Below, piece by piece: positions 1 through 10,137 of a DNA stretch of 64,000 nt. This DNA comes from Aurantiacibacter sp. MUD61 (GTDB lineage Bacteria; Pseudomonadota; Alphaproteobacteria; Sphingomonadales; Sphingomonadaceae). The DNA lies in NCBI RefSeq assembly GCF_027912455.1, contig NZ_CP115446.1, positions 767,501 through 831,500 of the forward strand, given 5' to 3'. Below the pieces are notes generated by a model. It had not been told where the DNA came from. It did no database searches and was given only the letters and a program-made list of their open reading frames with translations. Every line of letters begins with the position of its first letter. Position 1 is the stretch's first letter. Position numbers and translations under genes: made by a program.

Positions 1-2
1 AA

Positions 3-506
3 AGCTGGACCGGCTTTTTCGCAGCCAGCTTCATTTTCCGGCTACCGCTTGCGTTTGCGGGATTTGAGCCCGCAATGATCCTCGCCTGCGGGGGAATCAA
101 TCTCATCTACCAGTTCTGGATTCACACCGAAGCGGTGGATCGGATGCCGCGCTGGTTCGAAGCGATCATGAACACGCCGTCGCACCACCGCGTCCACCAT
201 GCGATCAATCCGCGTTATCTCGACCGGAATTACGCAGGCGTATTCATCATCTGGGACCGGATGTTCGGCACTTTCACGCCGGAAGACGACAGCGACCGGA
301 TTCGCTATGGCATCGTCAACCAGCTCGGCACTTTCAACATTGTGAAGGCGGTGTTCCATGAGTGGGCGGCGATAGCAAAGGACGTGTGGCGTGCGCCATG
401 GCGGCACAAGCTGTCCTATCTGTGGCGCGAGCCCGGCTGGAGTCACGATAGCAGCCGCGAAACCTCCGACATGATCCGCGCCCGCTGGGAGCGAGAACGG
501 CGCTAA
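3..506 (+). CDS. Sterol desaturase / fatty acid hydroxylase family protein (5' end missing)
   Basis: The reading frame is open from the first bases of the window, so the gene begins upstream. The visible 167 residues hold a hydrophobic stretch followed by a histidine cluster (SHHRVHHA) and a further conserved FGTF segment, the C-terminal metal-binding part of the membrane di-iron hydroxylases (sterol desaturase/fatty acid hydroxylase superfamily). Such enzymes hydroxylate or desaturate lipids or carotenoids in the inner membrane; the substrate cannot be told from this fragment. The stop overlaps the stop of the convergent OmpA-type gene by 4 bp. Family call is firm, exact role unknown. Confidence 0.85.
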   Translation, partial: SWTGFFAASFIFRLPLAFAGFEPAMILACGGINLIYQFWIHTEAVDRMPRWFEAIMNTPSHHRVHHAINPRYLDRNYAGVFIIWDRMFGTFTPEDDSDRIRYGIVNQLGTFNIVKAVFHEWAAIAKDVWRAPWRHKLSYLWREPGWSHDSSRETSDMIRARWERERR

Positions 507-1648
507 TTGCCCGAGCCGGGGCCGTAGGTGATTTCCACTCGGCGGTTCTGAAGCTCGCGCACGCCGTCTGCGGTGGGAACGCGTGGCAGGCTTTCGCCGA
601 ATGCCTCCGCAGCCATTTCAGTCATTGGGATGCCACCACCGGCCAGGTAATCCCGCACCGCCGCATTGCGTCTTTCGGAAAGGCGGACATTGTATGCGCT
701 CGGCCCAGACGTATCGGCATGTCCGGCAAGCATGACGCGAATATTATCGCATCGGCGATACGCTGAAATTGCGACATCCAAGACCGCCGCAGCTTCAGGT
801 GTAATCTCGCTCTCGTCCCAATTGAAGAACACAATGAAGGGACCTTTTTCACAGGACGTATAAAAGCCCGACGGATGCCCGCGCGGCAGTTGCGGCGGCG
901 GCGGCGGAGCGGGCTCGGGCGCTGGCAGCATCCGAACAGGCTCTGCATGAGGCTCCGAACGCCCGCCCAGATACACGGTCAGTGTTGCCGCCAGCGTATG
1001 TGTGCGCAGTTCAAAATCGGTGGCGCGGCCAGCGCTGTCCTCCACTTCGAATTCGAGCGTACTGAAATAGCGATAGCGCAGTCCCAGATCGACCCGCTCC
1101 GCGACTGGCAGGCGTGCCTCGGCGAGCAATTGCCAAGCCCATTCATTGTCGCTGGTGTTGAGATGATCGACGCTCGCGCCGACAATGGCTGACTCCACAT
1201 CCATCCAGCTGCGCCCGATTCCGCCGCCTATGGCGAATTGCGCCTCGTCCGCGTCGCCGAAGTCGACCAACGCATTCGCCATTACTGCGGTAAGCGAGAA
1301 ATCGCCGTCGTACTCCTGCACGCCCGTCGCGAAGGTGGTTGCACTGTCCGGAATTCCGCGCGTGACAGAAGTGATCTCGTCGGCGTCGAAGGATTGGTGC
1401 GAGCCCTCGATCTCTAGCCGGATCCGCCCGGCATCGTAGCCAAGCCGCGCATCGACACCCCAACCCAGCTCCGTAGATGTGCGTGCATCCTCCTTGTCCG
1501 CCCCGATATCGGTGTCGAAATCGGCTGGCAGCACCGCGCCCGCGTCGACGGAAAGGAAAGGACCGCGTCTTGGATCACCGTCCTGCGCGAGGGCCGGTGA
1601 GGCAAGCCCGATGGCGAGTAGCGAAACGGCGGCAAAAAGTCTTGTCAT
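503..1648 (-). CDS. OmpA-family outer membrane protein (beta-barrel plus peptidoglycan-binding domain)
   Basis: The 381-residue product starts with a signal peptide (hydrophobic core then ALAQ near residue 22), followed by about 200 residues of alternating polar/aromatic strands typical of an eight-stranded barrel, a proline-rich linker (PAPEPAPPPPPQ), and a C-terminal OmpA domain with the AGHADTSG and NRRVEI signatures. It should sit in the outer membrane and tether it to peptidoglycan. The ATG at 1648 is chosen because an AAGGAG ribosome site lies just upstream and the signal peptide starts there; a longer in-frame extension upstream looks non-coding. Two cysteines flank the OmpA-domain entry (SCEK and YRRC), possibly a disulfide. 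Confidence 0.9.
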   Translation of the reverse strand: MTRLFAAVSLLAIGLASPALAQDGDPRRGPFLSVDAGAVLPADFDTDIGADKEDARTSTELGWGVDARLGYDAGRIRLEIEGSHQSFDADEITSVTRGIPDSATTFATGVQEYDGDFSLTAVMANALVDFGDADEAQFAIGGGIGRSWMDVESAIVGASVDHLNTSDNEWAWQLLAEARLPVAERVDLGLRYRYFSTLEFEVEDSAGRATDFELRTHTLAATLTVYLGGRSEPHAEPVRMLPAPEPAPPPPPQLPRGHPSGFYTSCEKGPFIVFFNWDESEITPEAAAVLDVAISAYRRCDNIRVMLAGHADTSGPSAYNVRLSERRNAAVRDYLAGGGIPMTEMAAEAFGESLPRVPTADGVRELQNRRVEITYGPGSGN

Positions 1649-1732
1649 GCCGGTTCTCCTTCCAGCGATAGCAGCATGGTAGTGCGCTGGGCGCTCGCGG
1701 TGCAAGCATTCACTGCGCAGGTGTCACTGATT

Positions 1733-2071
1733 TTACAGCGCGTTTTCGTCCACCTCGCCCGTTCTGATGCGGGTTGCCCCTTCCAGCGGGAGGACGAAAA
1801 TTTTCCCATCGCCGATCTGCCCGGTGTTCGCCGCGTTGCGGATGGCTTCGACAACTTGAGGCGCCAACCCATCCTCAACTGCGATTTCCAGCCGAACCTT
1901 GGGCAGCATGTTCACCGCATATTCCGCACCGCGGTAGATTTCCGTCTGGCCCTTTTGCCGGCCGAAGCCCTTTGCTTCGCACGCGGTCATGCCAGCCACG
2001 CCGATTGCGGCCAAAGCCTCGCGCACCTCTTCCAGCTTGAACGGCTTGATTACGGCAATCACGATCTTCAT
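1733..2071 (-). CDS. glnK: PII nitrogen regulatory protein (GlnK/GlnB type), copy 1
   Basis: A full-length 112-residue PII signal transducer. It senses 2-oxoglutarate, ATP/ADP and, through uridylylation, glutamine. The T-loop ([18 protein letters not shown]) carries the uridylylated tyrosine at residue 51, and the C-terminal signature [11 protein letters not shown] is intact. It lies downstream of amtB on the same strand but beyond a strong terminator, so it may be made independently or by read-through. It is very close to the second PII gene at 3635-3973, differing mainly in residues 21-33 and 60-80. Whether it plays the GlnB or GlnK role cannot be decided from sequence; no glnA neighbour is present. 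Confidence 0.95.
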   Translation of the reverse strand: MKIVIAVIKPFKLEEVREALAAIGVAGMTACEAKGFGRQKGQTEIYRGAEYAVNMLPKVRLEIAVEDGLAPQVVEAIRNAANTGQIGDGKIFVLPLEGATRIRTGEVDENAL

Positions 2072-2139
2072 CGGCTCTCCCCTGAGCGAGTGACGGGCTT
2101 GGCGACACGACCTGTGTGCGATGCGCGCCCCTCTCCATG

Positions 2140-2176
2140 CAACAAAAAAATGGGCCGGAGCGGGTGGCTCCGGCCC
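2140..2176 (-). terminator. Rho-independent terminator after amtB
   Basis: On the minus strand a perfect 10-bp stem (GGGCCGGAGC / GCTCCGGCCC, 2152-2176) with a 5-base loop is followed by a run of T (ATTTTTTTGTTG). It lies about 80 bp past the amtB stop and about 70 bp before the downstream glnK start, and should end most glnK-amtB transcripts. Confidence 0.93.
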
Positions 2177-2258
2177 TCAAGTTGTACGTTCGCAGGAGGA
2201 ACGAGTTGCGGCGGGGACAGAGGGAGAGAGAGATTCCGCCCCCGCCAAACTGGTCAGG

Positions 2259-3617
2259 TCACGACTGGTTCGCGAGACCCGGGTAGGCTTCGACACCGAT
2301 CTCATGGATATCGAGACCTGTGGTTTCGACTTCGGGATCCGGACGCACGCCCATGATTGCTTTCAGAGCGAACCAGATCACGGCGCTGGCCGCGCAGACC
2401 CAGACCATGGTGAGCAACACGCCCACAAGCTGGCCAAGGAAAGTCACGCCCGCATCGGGAGCAGCAGTCCAGGCGACGATCAGCGTGCCCCAGATACCTG
2501 CAAACAGGTGAACCGGGATCGCGCCGACGACATCGTCGATCTTGAACTTGTCGAGCAGAGGCACGGTGAAGACCACGATCGCACCGCCGACAGCGCCGAC
2601 AAGGATCGACTGGCCCACGGTGGGCGCAAGCGGTTCCGCGGTAATTGACACGAGGCCGGCGAGTGCGCCGTTCAGCGCCATGGTCACGTCAGCCTTCTTG
2701 TAGCGAAGCTGAGTCAGGATGATCGCGGTCACCACGCCGCCAGCGGCAGCCATATTGGTGTTCACGAAGATCTTCGACACGTCCGACACGTCACCCACGG
2801 TGCCCATCGCAAGTTGCGACGCGCCGTTGAAGCCGAACCAGCCGAGCCACAGGATGAATGTACCAAGCGTGGCGAGCGGGATGTTCGAGCCGGGGAAGAC
2901 ATTGACCTGTCCACCCGCTCCATAGCGACCGAGACGCGGGCCAATGATCAGCGCACCGACCAGAGCGGCCCAGCCGCCCGTGGAGTGGACCAACGTGGAA
3001 CCGGCAAAGTCGGAGAAGCCGTGTACGGTATCGAGGTAACCGCCGCCCCATTCCCAGCTGACCACAACCGGGTAGATCACACCGGTCAGCACGGTCACGA
3101 AGATGAAGAACGGAACGATCTTCACACGCTCCGCCACTGTGCCAGAAACGATCGAGGCAGTGGTGGCGCAGAACACCATCTGGAAGAACCAGTCGGATGC
3201 TACCGAATATCCTGTGTCGATATCAGCTTCGCCCACGCCCTGCATCGAATAGATGCCGGTGAAGCCACCGATCAGGCCGAGGCTGTCTTCGGCAAAGCTT
3301 GGGTAGGCGATGTTGTAGCCGATGACCCAGAACATCAGGCCGGCAATCGAATAAAGGCCGATGTTCTTGAGGCACTGGGTAGATACGTTCTTGGTGCGAA
3401 CGAGGCCCGCCTCGAGCATGGCAAAGCCCGCCGCCATCCACATGACCAGGAAGCCGCCGATCAGGAACAACAGCGTGTTGAGAATATAGGCGGTGCCGCC
3501 ACCAACGGCATCCGCTGCAGGTGCTGCGGCCTCTGCCACAGGCGCGGCGAGCGCGGGGCTTGCTAGCGAAAGCGCGGCCAATGCAGCAGCGCCCATCTTG
3601 AGAATATCGGTTTTCAT
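2259..3617 (-). CDS. amtB: Ammonium transporter
   Basis: A 452-residue Amt/Rh-family inner-membrane ammonium channel. A cleavable signal-like N-terminus (residues 1-25, ending SPALAAP) precedes eleven predicted membrane helices; the family signature region reads FCATTASIVSGTVAERVKI, and GWAALVGALIIGPR and the twin-histidine helices (HSTGG, VHLFAG) are in place. The start at 3617 is chosen for its AGGGG site 10 nt upstream; a GTG 21 bp further upstream overlaps the preceding glnK stop and lacks a ribosome site. It is 17 bp downstream of glnK copy 2, the usual glnK-amtB pairing in which GlnK blocks the pore when nitrogen is plentiful. Confidence 0.97.
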   Translation of the reverse strand: MKTDILKMGAAALAALSLASPALAAPVAEAAAPAADAVGGGTAYILNTLLFLIGGFLVMWMAAGFAMLEAGLVRTKNVSTQCLKNIGLYSIAGLMFWVIGYNIAYPSFAEDSLGLIGGFTGIYSMQGVGEADIDTGYSVASDWFFQMVFCATTASIVSGTVAERVKIVPFFIFVTVLTGVIYPVVVSWEWGGGYLDTVHGFSDFAGSTLVHSTGGWAALVGALIIGPRLGRYGAGGQVNVFPGSNIPLATLGTFILWLGWFGFNGASQLAMGTVGDVSDVSKIFVNTNMAAAGGVVTAIILTQLRYKKADVTMALNGALAGLVSITAEPLAPTVGQSILVGAVGGAIVVFTVPLLDKFKIDDVVGAIPVHLFAGIWGTLIVAWTAAPDAGVTFLGQLVGVLLTMVWVCAASAVIWFALKAIMGVRPDPEVETTGLDIHEIGVEAYPGLANQS

Positions 3618-3634
3618 AATGACGTGTCCCCTGA

Positions 3635-4075
<441 letters not shown>

Positions 4076-4091
4076 TCACGCAGTCTGTTGT

Positions 4092-4109
4092 TTGTGCTGC
4101 AGCGCACAA
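4092..4109. promoter_or_regulatory. Dyad upstream of the sigma-54 promoter (possible activator site)
   Basis: TTGTGC-N6-GCACAA is a perfect 6-bp inverted repeat located about 55-70 bp upstream of the -24 element, a usual distance for an enhancer-binding activator. Its half-sites (GTGC...GCAC) are in the opposite order to the classical NtrC half-sites (GCAC...GTGC), so assignment to NtrC is doubtful. Confidence 0.3.
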
Positions 4110-4125
4110 AATGCAGGCAGGCTGC

Positions 4126-4821
4126 TCAATTTTTCAGCAGCGTTAGCTCTGCACGGATAGGCAAGTGATCAGAGGCCTGCCGCGCCGACGTGCTGGAGTG
4201 GACCGTTGCGCTTACGCAATCCCAATGCGGCGTATGCATGACCCGGTCGAGCTCCAGCATCGGCCTGCGGGCGGGAAAGCTCTTCCCCGGGGTCACCATC
4301 TGCCAATGCGCCGCCAGCCCGCGATCTCCGCCAAAAGGCTTGAGCCATTCATTGCAGTCACCCAACATAACGGCAGGAAGGCCCGGCGCGCGCGAGGCAT
4401 TGCAGAGATGCGAAAACTGACGTTTGCGCAGCAATCCGCTGAGATCGAGATGCATTGCGGTGACGCATAATTCTGCCTGCTCAAGCCGCAGCCGCGCCCG
4501 AACCGCGCCGCGCGGCTCGATCTGCGGCAGGTTTTCCGCCGCAATGTCGAGGATATCGATCCCGCTTCGCACCAGCAGGGCATTGCCGTGCCATCCCATG
4601 CTGTCCGGCTTGGTGGGGACCGCGGCGACTTGCCACCCGCGCTTCTGGATATCGCCCAGATCGAGCACGCTCTGCCGGTCACCGAAACGGATATCGACTT
4701 CCTGCAGCGCGACGACATCGGCCTCCAGCTCATCAATCACATCGAGGATGCGAGACGGATTGCGCTGCCCGTCTGCGCCGATCCCCTTATGGATGTTGTA
4801 GCTGGCGAAAGTGAGTTGCAT
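4126..4821 (-). CDS. Endonuclease/exonuclease/phosphatase (EEP) family protein
   Basis: The 231-residue protein has the EEP fold landmarks in order: FASYNIHKG at the N-terminus (Asn metal ligand), ALQEVD near residue 39 (catalytic Glu), LGDCNEW (Asp/Asn pair), and SDHLPI near the C-terminus (Asp-His). Members are Mg-dependent phosphodiesterases acting on nucleic acids or phospholipids; the exact substrate is not visible. No signal peptide, so probably cytoplasmic. The start at 4821 is chosen for AGGGG 8 nt upstream and the family-like first strand; the long upstream extension is not family-like. It is 10 bp downstream of the PNPOx-family gene and probably co-transcribed with it. Confidence 0.85.
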   Translation of the reverse strand: MQLTFASYNIHKGIGADGQRNPSRILDVIDELEADVVALQEVDIRFGDRQSVLDLGDIQKRGWQVAAVPTKPDSMGWHGNALLVRSGIDILDIAAENLPQIEPRGAVRARLRLEQAELCVTAMHLDLSGLLRKRQFSHLCNASRAPGLPAVMLGDCNEWLKPFGGDRGLAAHWQMVTPGKSFPARRPMLELDRVMHTPHWDCVSATVHSSTSARQASDHLPIRAELTLLKN

Positions 4822-4831
4822 CGCCCCTGAC

Positions 4832-5407
4832 TTACTTTTCAGGGGCAGGCATCGTTCCCTCGATATAGCGATCGGTCTTGCTGGTAGGCAGGCCATCAAT
4901 GCTGCCGGGATGCGCCTGTCGCTTGCCGACCCACTTCTCTTCATCGACGTTGCTATGCGCTTTCAGCAGCGTGTACCGCTCTCGCTCATACTCCATGAAA
5001 GGCACACCCCAGCCGCAACTGGTCTGCACGCTTTCGACAGCGATATCGAAGATCTGCCGCGTTCCGGGAAACAAGGTGAAATGCTGCGAGAGCTCGTTCC
5101 AACCGTCGTCGGCGGGCAATACCGGCTTGCCGCGCCCGTAAATGCGGAGGATCAGCGCGGGCCGCTCGAAATTGCATAACATGATGGTGATCCGCCCATC
5201 GGCAAGCAGGTGGGCGTTGGTCTCGTTCCCTGACCCTGCCAGATCCAGCCACGCAACGCGGTCCGGCGCGAGGACGCGAAACGCGTCATAGCCCTTGGGC
5301 GAGAGATTGATCCGCGCATCGGGCGCAGCGGTCGCGACAAAGAACACCGGCTGGCGTTCGATCATCGCGATGTGTTTTTCGGTGAGCGTTTCGGTGAAGT
5401 CGGCCAT
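4832..5407 (-). CDS. Pyridoxamine 5'-phosphate oxidase-family flavin-binding protein
   Basis: A 191-residue split-barrel protein of the PNPOx-like superfamily. The first strands (PVFFVATAAPDARINLSPKG) and the later segments GSGNETNAHLL and ITIMLCNFERPALILRIYG are characteristic of general-stress/flavin-reductase-like members that bind FMN or F420, rather than true pyridoxine oxidase (PdxH), which has a distinct C-terminal region. The tail holds CGWGVPFMEYERER, a motif common to this subgroup. Likely cytosolic oxidoreductase of unknown substrate; upstream partner of the EEP gene. Confidence 0.82.
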   Translation of the reverse strand: MADFTETLTEKHIAMIERQPVFFVATAAPDARINLSPKGYDAFRVLAPDRVAWLDLAGSGNETNAHLLADGRITIMLCNFERPALILRIYGRGKPVLPADDGWNELSQHFTLFPGTRQIFDIAVESVQTSCGWGVPFMEYERERYTLLKAHSNVDEEKWVGKRQAHPGSIDGLPTSKTDRYIEGTMPAPEK

Positions 5408-5438
5408 TTGGCCAGACTACGCCGCTAGCCTGCGGATG

Positions 5439-6983
5439 TCACCGCTCCTTCGTTGCCGAGAACTTCAGATCAGGATTCTTCTCTTCCTGATAGCCGACAT
5501 CCCATGCGCTTTTCGCCATGAAGACGAGGTCGCCATCGCGATCCTTGGCGAGATTGCCCTGATTGAACCTCTCGAATTCGCGCAGCGCTTCGTCGCTGCC
5601 TTTGAGCCAGCGCGCCGTGGCAAAGGGAGACGCTTCGAGAGCGGCATCGACCTTATATTCCGCACCCAGGCGGGAAATCAGCACGTCGAGCTGAAGCTGA
5701 CCGACCACGCCGACAATGCTGCTGCCGCCGATCTCCGGATAGAAAACCTGGATCACGCCTTCTTCCGAAAGGTCATCGAGAGCCTTGCGGAGCTGCTTCG
5801 TCTTGGTCGGATCCTTCAACTGGATGCGGCGCAGGATTTCCGGCGCAAAGTTGGGCAGGCCGGTGAAACGGACCGTGTCCTTTTCGCTCAACGTATCGCC
5901 CACGCGCAGCGTGCCGTGGTTGGGAATGCCAATGATATCGCCGGGCTCTGCCGTATCGGCAATCTCGCGATCCTGCGCGAAAAACAGGATCGGAGAATGG
6001 ACGGCAATGGGCTTGCCAAGGCCGGACGGGGTCAGTTTCATCCCGCGTTTGAACGTGCCCGACACCTGCCGCATGAAAGCGATCCGGTCCCGGTGGTTCG
6101 GGTCCATATTGGCCTGAACCTTGAAGATAAAACCGGTCACCTCGTCTCGCTCCGGCCCGATTTTCTCTTCACCAGCAGGCTGCGGGCGCGGCGGCGGCGC
6201 ATAGCGGGCAATCGCGTCGATAAGCTCCTCGACACCGAGGTTCTTCAGCGCCGATCCGAAATAGACCGGGGTAAGATCGCCATTGCGGTAGGCTTCCAGA
6301 TCGAATTCGGGATAGCCGGCCTGCGCGAGCTGGTATTCTTCTTCGTAATTCTCCGGGATATCCGCATCCGCCAGTTTGTCGCGCTTGCCGAGATAGTCCT
6401 TGGAGCCGCCTTCGACCCGCGCCACTTCTTCGGTGCGGAAATCGAGCAGGCCTTCGAACAGGCCGCCCATGCCGATGGGCCACATCTGCGGGCTGACATC
6501 GAGCGCGAGCATATCCGCCACTTCGTCCAGCGTCTCGAACGGGTCGCGGCCTTCGCGGTCCACCTTGTTGACGAAAGTGATGATCGGCACGTTGCGCAGG
6601 CGGCAGACTTCAAACAGCTTGCGCGTCTGCGGCTCGATACCCTTGGCAGCGTCAATCACCATGATCGCGCTGTCGACTGCTGTCAGCGTGCGATAGGTGT
6701 CTTCCGAGAAGTCCTCGTGACCCGGCGTATCGAGCAGGTTGAAAGTGATCGTCTCACCCTCAATTTCCTTCTCGAAGGTCATGACCGATGACGTGACCGA
6801 AATCCCGCGCTGCTGCTCGATCTTCATCCAGTCAGACCGCGCCCTGCGTGCCTCGCCGCGTGCTTTCACCGCGCCCGCCTGATGGATTGCGCCGCCCTGC
6901 AGCAGCAGCTTTTCAGTCAGCGTGGTCTTACCAGCGTCAGGGTGCGAGATAATCGCGAAAGTGCGGCGGGAATTGTTTGCCAT
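5439..6983 (-). CDS. prfC: Peptide chain release factor 3 (RF3)
   Basis: A 514-residue translational GTPase that recycles RF1/RF2 after termination. The G1 loop HPDAGKTT (residues 14-21), the RGISVT switch, the G3 DTPGHEDF and G4 NKVDRE motifs are intact, and the C-terminal domain (KQLRKALDDLSEEGVIQVF) is RF3-type rather than EF-G. Length matches the family (about 520). The ATG at 6983 matches the family N-terminus; upstream codons are not conserved. It follows the SDR gene after 8 bp, last gene of the pheS-pheT-SDR-prfC run. Confidence 0.97.
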   Translation of the reverse strand: MANNSRRTFAIISHPDAGKTTLTEKLLLQGGAIHQAGAVKARGEARRARSDWMKIEQQRGISVTSSVMTFEKEIEGETITFNLLDTPGHEDFSEDTYRTLTAVDSAIMVIDAAKGIEPQTRKLFEVCRLRNVPIITFVNKVDREGRDPFETLDEVADMLALDVSPQMWPIGMGGLFEGLLDFRTEEVARVEGGSKDYLGKRDKLADADIPENYEEEYQLAQAGYPEFDLEAYRNGDLTPVYFGSALKNLGVEELIDAIARYAPPPRPQPAGEEKIGPERDEVTGFIFKVQANMDPNHRDRIAFMRQVSGTFKRGMKLTPSGLGKPIAVHSPILFFAQDREIADTAEPGDIIGIPNHGTLRVGDTLSEKDTVRFTGLPNFAPEILRRIQLKDPTKTKQLRKALDDLSEEGVIQVFYPEIGGSSIVGVVGQLQLDVLISRLGAEYKVDAALEASPFATARWLKGSDEALREFERFNQGNLAKDRDGDLVFMAKSAWDVGYQEEKNPDLKFSATKER

Positions 6984-6991
6984 GAATTTGC

Positions 6992-7744
6992 TCAGCCTTC
7001 CCGCGCGATGCGGAAACCGGCGAAATCCTGGTTGACCGGCATGGGCTCCAGCCGGTTGATGTTGAGATGCGGAGGCAGCTCTGCGACCCACTGGATCATC
7101 ATCGCAATATCCTCGGCCGTCATCGGATTTACGCCGCGATAGAGATCGTCCGATGCTTCCTGACTGCCGGTGCGCACCAGAGTGAATTCGGTCTCGACCA
7201 TTCCCGGCTCGATGCTCGTCACACGCACTCCGGTGCCATGCAAATCGGCCCGCAGGGCGAGAGTGAAGTGATTGGCGAAAGCCTTGGATCCGGCATACAC
7301 ATTGCCGCCCGGATAGACATAAGTGCCCGCTACCGAACCGATGGCGATGATTGCGCCCTTACGCTCGATCAAAGTGGGCAGCAGCTTGCGCGTCAGCACG
7401 ACCATGGCAGTGACATTGGTGTCGATCATGGTGTGCCAATTTTCGAGATCGGCTTCCTGCGCGGGCGAGAGCCCTTGCGCGAGCCCGGCATTGTTCACCA
7501 GCAGGTCTACTTGCGCGAATTCTGCAGGCAGGCCGGCAATGGCCGCATCCATCGCCTCTTCGTCCCGGACATCGAAACGGGCCGGGTGCACCTTGTCCGC
7601 GCCGAGTTCGGAAACAAGCGCGTTGAGCCGCTCCTGCCGCCGACCGGTTGCAACGCAGCGCCATCCGCTGGCCACCAGCGTGCGAACCGTGGCCTCGCCG
7701 ATGCCTGCTGTCGCTCCTGTGACAAATGCCGTCTTCATGCTCAT
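6992..7744 (-). CDS. Short-chain dehydrogenase/reductase (YdfG-like)
   Basis: A 250-residue classical SDR. The nucleotide-binding TGATAGIG (residues 9-16), NNAG, the catalytic serine in IGSVAG and YAGSK are all present. The C-terminal PPHLNINRLEPMPVNQ segment resembles the NADP-dependent 3-hydroxy acid/serine dehydrogenases such as YdfG. GRRQER after the second strand, with basic residues, suggests NADP(H). Its start shares an ATGA overlap with the pheT stop, so it is translationally coupled to pheT. Physiological substrate unknown. Confidence 0.9.
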   Translation of the reverse strand: MSMKTAFVTGATAGIGEATVRTLVASGWRCVATGRRQERLNALVSELGADKVHPARFDVRDEEAMDAAIAGLPAEFAQVDLLVNNAGLAQGLSPAQEADLENWHTMIDTNVTAMVVLTRKLLPTLIERKGAIIAIGSVAGTYVYPGGNVYAGSKAFANHFTLALRADLHGTGVRVTSIEPGMVETEFTLVRTGSQEASDDLYRGVNPMTAEDIAMMIQWVAELPPHLNINRLEPMPVNQDFAGFRIAREG

Positions 7745-10137
7745 CCTCGAAGCTCCGCTCCCTGTTTGGCAGCCGCAGCGACCACGGCATCCGAGATCGC
7801 CTTCAGCTCGTCATCCTTGAACGATTTCTCGCCCGGCTGGAGAGTGACTTCCACCGCGACCGATTTCTTGCCTTCTGGCACGCCCTGGCCGGCAAAGACG
7901 TCGAATACGCGGGCGTCGACGATGTTGGTCTTGTCCGCGCCTTTCACCGCTCGCAGCAAATCGCCCGCAGGCAGATCGGCGGGGACGAGGAAAGCAAAAT
8001 CGCGGGTCACCGTCTGTAGAGCGGGCGGCGCGTAATGCGGCTTGGCAAAGCCCTGCTTGCCCTTCTTCGCCGGGATTGCATCGAGATAAATCTCGACCGC
8101 GACAACCGGACCATCGACATCGAAGGCATCGAGCGTTGCGGGATGCAGCGCGCCGAACCGGGCGAGCACATTCTTCGGGCCGAGCCGCAGAGTGCCGGAC
8201 TGGCCGGGATGGAACTGCGGGCCTGCATCACCCATCACCATGAGATTGCCCACCGGGGCGCCTGCCTCGGCTAGCAGTGCTTCAGCAGCACCTTTCGCAT
8301 CGTAGGCGTCGAACATCTGCGCCTTGCCGGTTGCCCAGCCGCGCGGTGTCTTTGCACCAGCCAGCAGCACGGCGAGCGTCGGATGCTCGTCCGACGAACC
8401 ATCCTTGGAGCGCAGATAGCGGCGACCGATTTCGAACAGACGCAGGCTTTCCGCCCCGCGATCCATGTTGCGCTTGGCCGCCGAGAGCAGACCCGGGACA
8501 AGCGAAGGGCGCATGGCCTTCATGTCTTCGCTGATCGGATTGTCGAGGAGCCACAGGCTCTCCCCATCCGCTGCGAAATGCTGCGCTTCGGGCACGGGAA
8601 GAAAGCTCCACGTCACCGCTTCGTTCAGCCCGCTTGCCGCAGCGGCACGGCGAAGCTTGCGCTCCATCTGCTGCTGCGGCGTGGCAGTCGGACGGGCCAC
8701 GCCATCGGCGCGCGGCAGGGCAACGCTTTCAACATTGTCGAGGCCGTGAATGCGCACCACTTCCTCGACGAGGTCAGCCGGACCTTCGATGTCGTGGCGG
8801 CGCAGCGGGCAGGTGACGTTCCAACCCGCATCGACGGTGAAGTCGAGCTTTTCGAGGATGCGCTTCTGTTCGGCTTCGTCCACTTCAACGCCGCCCAGCT
8901 TCGCGGTCATCGCCGGATCGAAGGCGACCACCTTCGGCTCGCTCGGCGGCGAACCGGCACGAACGACTTCGCTTGCTTCACCACCGCACACGCGCTGGAT
9001 CAGGCTGGTGAGGATCGCGAGGCCATCTTCGAGGAAGGCAGGATCGACACCGCGTTCGAACCGCGTGCGCGCATCGGAGGCGAGACCAAGCTTGCGGCCC
9101 GTCACCCCGATCGCTTCGGGATTGAAATAGGCGATTTCGAGCAGCACGTCGGTCGTCTCGGGCTGCACGCCCGAATGCTCACCGCCCATGATCCCGGCGA
9201 TATCGTGGACGCCATTGTCGTCCGCGATCACCGTCATGGTGTCATCGAGCGTGTAGGTCTTTTCGTTGAGCGCTTCGACCTTCTCGCCATCCTTGGCGCG
9301 GCGCGCGACAACCGGACCGGAGAGCTTTGCAAGGTCATAGGCATGCGCCGGACGCCCGAATGCGAGCATCAGGTAATTGGTGATGTCGACGATCGCGCTG
9401 ATCGGACGCTGACCCGCTGCAATCAGCCGCTGCTGCATCCAGTCGGGCGAGGGAACGGTGTTGTTTACGCCTTTCACCACACGGCCATAGAAGGCCGGGC
9501 AGCCCTCCGAATCGTCCGTGCGGATTTCGACCGGGCACGCGCCCTTGGCCTCAATCGCGCCGGGTTCGATCGGCTTGAATGTACCGAGCCCCGCTGCCGC
9601 GAGATCGCGCGCGATGCCATAGACACCCATGCAATCGGGCCGGTTGGGCGTAATCGCCACATCGAACACCGGCGAGGCGTTGTGATATTCGGCAAAGCTG
9701 GCGCCGACGGGCGCATCGTCGGGAAGCTCGATGATTCCATCGTGCTCATCACCCAGCTCAAGCTCGCGCACCGAGCACATCATGCCGTTGGATTCGACGC
9801 CGCGGATCGCGCTCTTCTTGAGCTTCATGCCGTTGGCCGGCACTTCGGCACCGGGCAGGCCAAGAACGCCTTTCATTCCCGCGCGCGCATTGGGCGCGCC
9901 GCATACCACCTGCAAAGGCTCGCCTTCACCGGTGTCGACCGTGAGAACCTGCAGCTTGTCCGCATCGGGATGCGGTTTGGCGGTCAGCACTTCGGCCACG
10001 CGGAAACCGTCCAGCTTTTCTGCCGGATCGTCGATCCCCTCGACTTCGATGCCAATCGCATTGAGAGTCGTTGCAACATCCTCGACTGTCGCGTCGGTAT
10101 CGAGGAAGTATTTCAGCCATTCGAGCGAGAACTTCAT
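7741..10137 (-). CDS. pheT: Phenylalanine-tRNA ligase beta subunit
   Basis: A 798-residue PheRS beta chain. It begins with the canonical [12 protein letters not shown], has the N-terminal EMAP/tRNA-binding domain ([10 protein letters not shown], about residue 60), the B3/B4 editing region ([16 protein letters not shown]), B5 domains and a C-terminal anticodon-binding ferredoxin fold ([16 protein letters not shown] to [12 protein letters not shown]). It forms the heterotetramer with PheS and edits Tyr-tRNAPhe. The start overlaps the pheS stop (ATGA), which sets it at 10137; a longer frame upstream lies inside pheS. Confidence 0.98.
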   Translation of the reverse strand: MKFSLEWLKYFLDTDATVEDVATTLNAIGIEVEGIDDPAEKLDGFRVAEVLTAKPHPDADKLQVLTVDTGEGEPLQVVCGAPNARAGMKGVLGLPGAEVPANGMKLKKSAIRGVESNGMMCSVRELELGDEHDGIIELPDDAPVGASFAEYHNASPVFDVAITPNRPDCMGVYGIARDLAAAGLGTFKPIEPGAIEAKGACPVEIRTDDSEGCPAFYGRVVKGVNNTVPSPDWMQQRLIAAGQRPISAIVDITNYLMLAFGRPAHAYDLAKLSGPVVARRAKDGEKVEALNEKTYTLDDTMTVIADDNGVHDIAGIMGGEHSGVQPETTDVLLEIAYFNPEAIGVTGRKLGLASDARTRFERGVDPAFLEDGLAILTSLIQRVCGGEASEVVRAGSPPSEPKVVAFDPAMTAKLGGVEVDEAEQKRILEKLDFTVDAGWNVTCPLRRHDIEGPADLVEEVVRIHGLDNVESVALPRADGVARPTATPQQQMERKLRRAAAASGLNEAVTWSFLPVPEAQHFAADGESLWLLDNPISEDMKAMRPSLVPGLLSAAKRNMDRGAESLRLFEIGRRYLRSKDGSSDEHPTLAVLLAGAKTPRGWATGKAQMFDAYDAKGAAEALLAEAGAPVGNLMVMGDAGPQFHPGQSGTLRLGPKNVLARFGALHPATLDAFDVDGPVVAVEIYLDAIPAKKGKQGFAKPHYAPPALQTVTRDFAFLVPADLPAGDLLRAVKGADKTNIVDARVFDVFAGQGVPEGKKSVAVEVTLQPGEKSFKDDELKAISDAVVAAAAKQGAELRG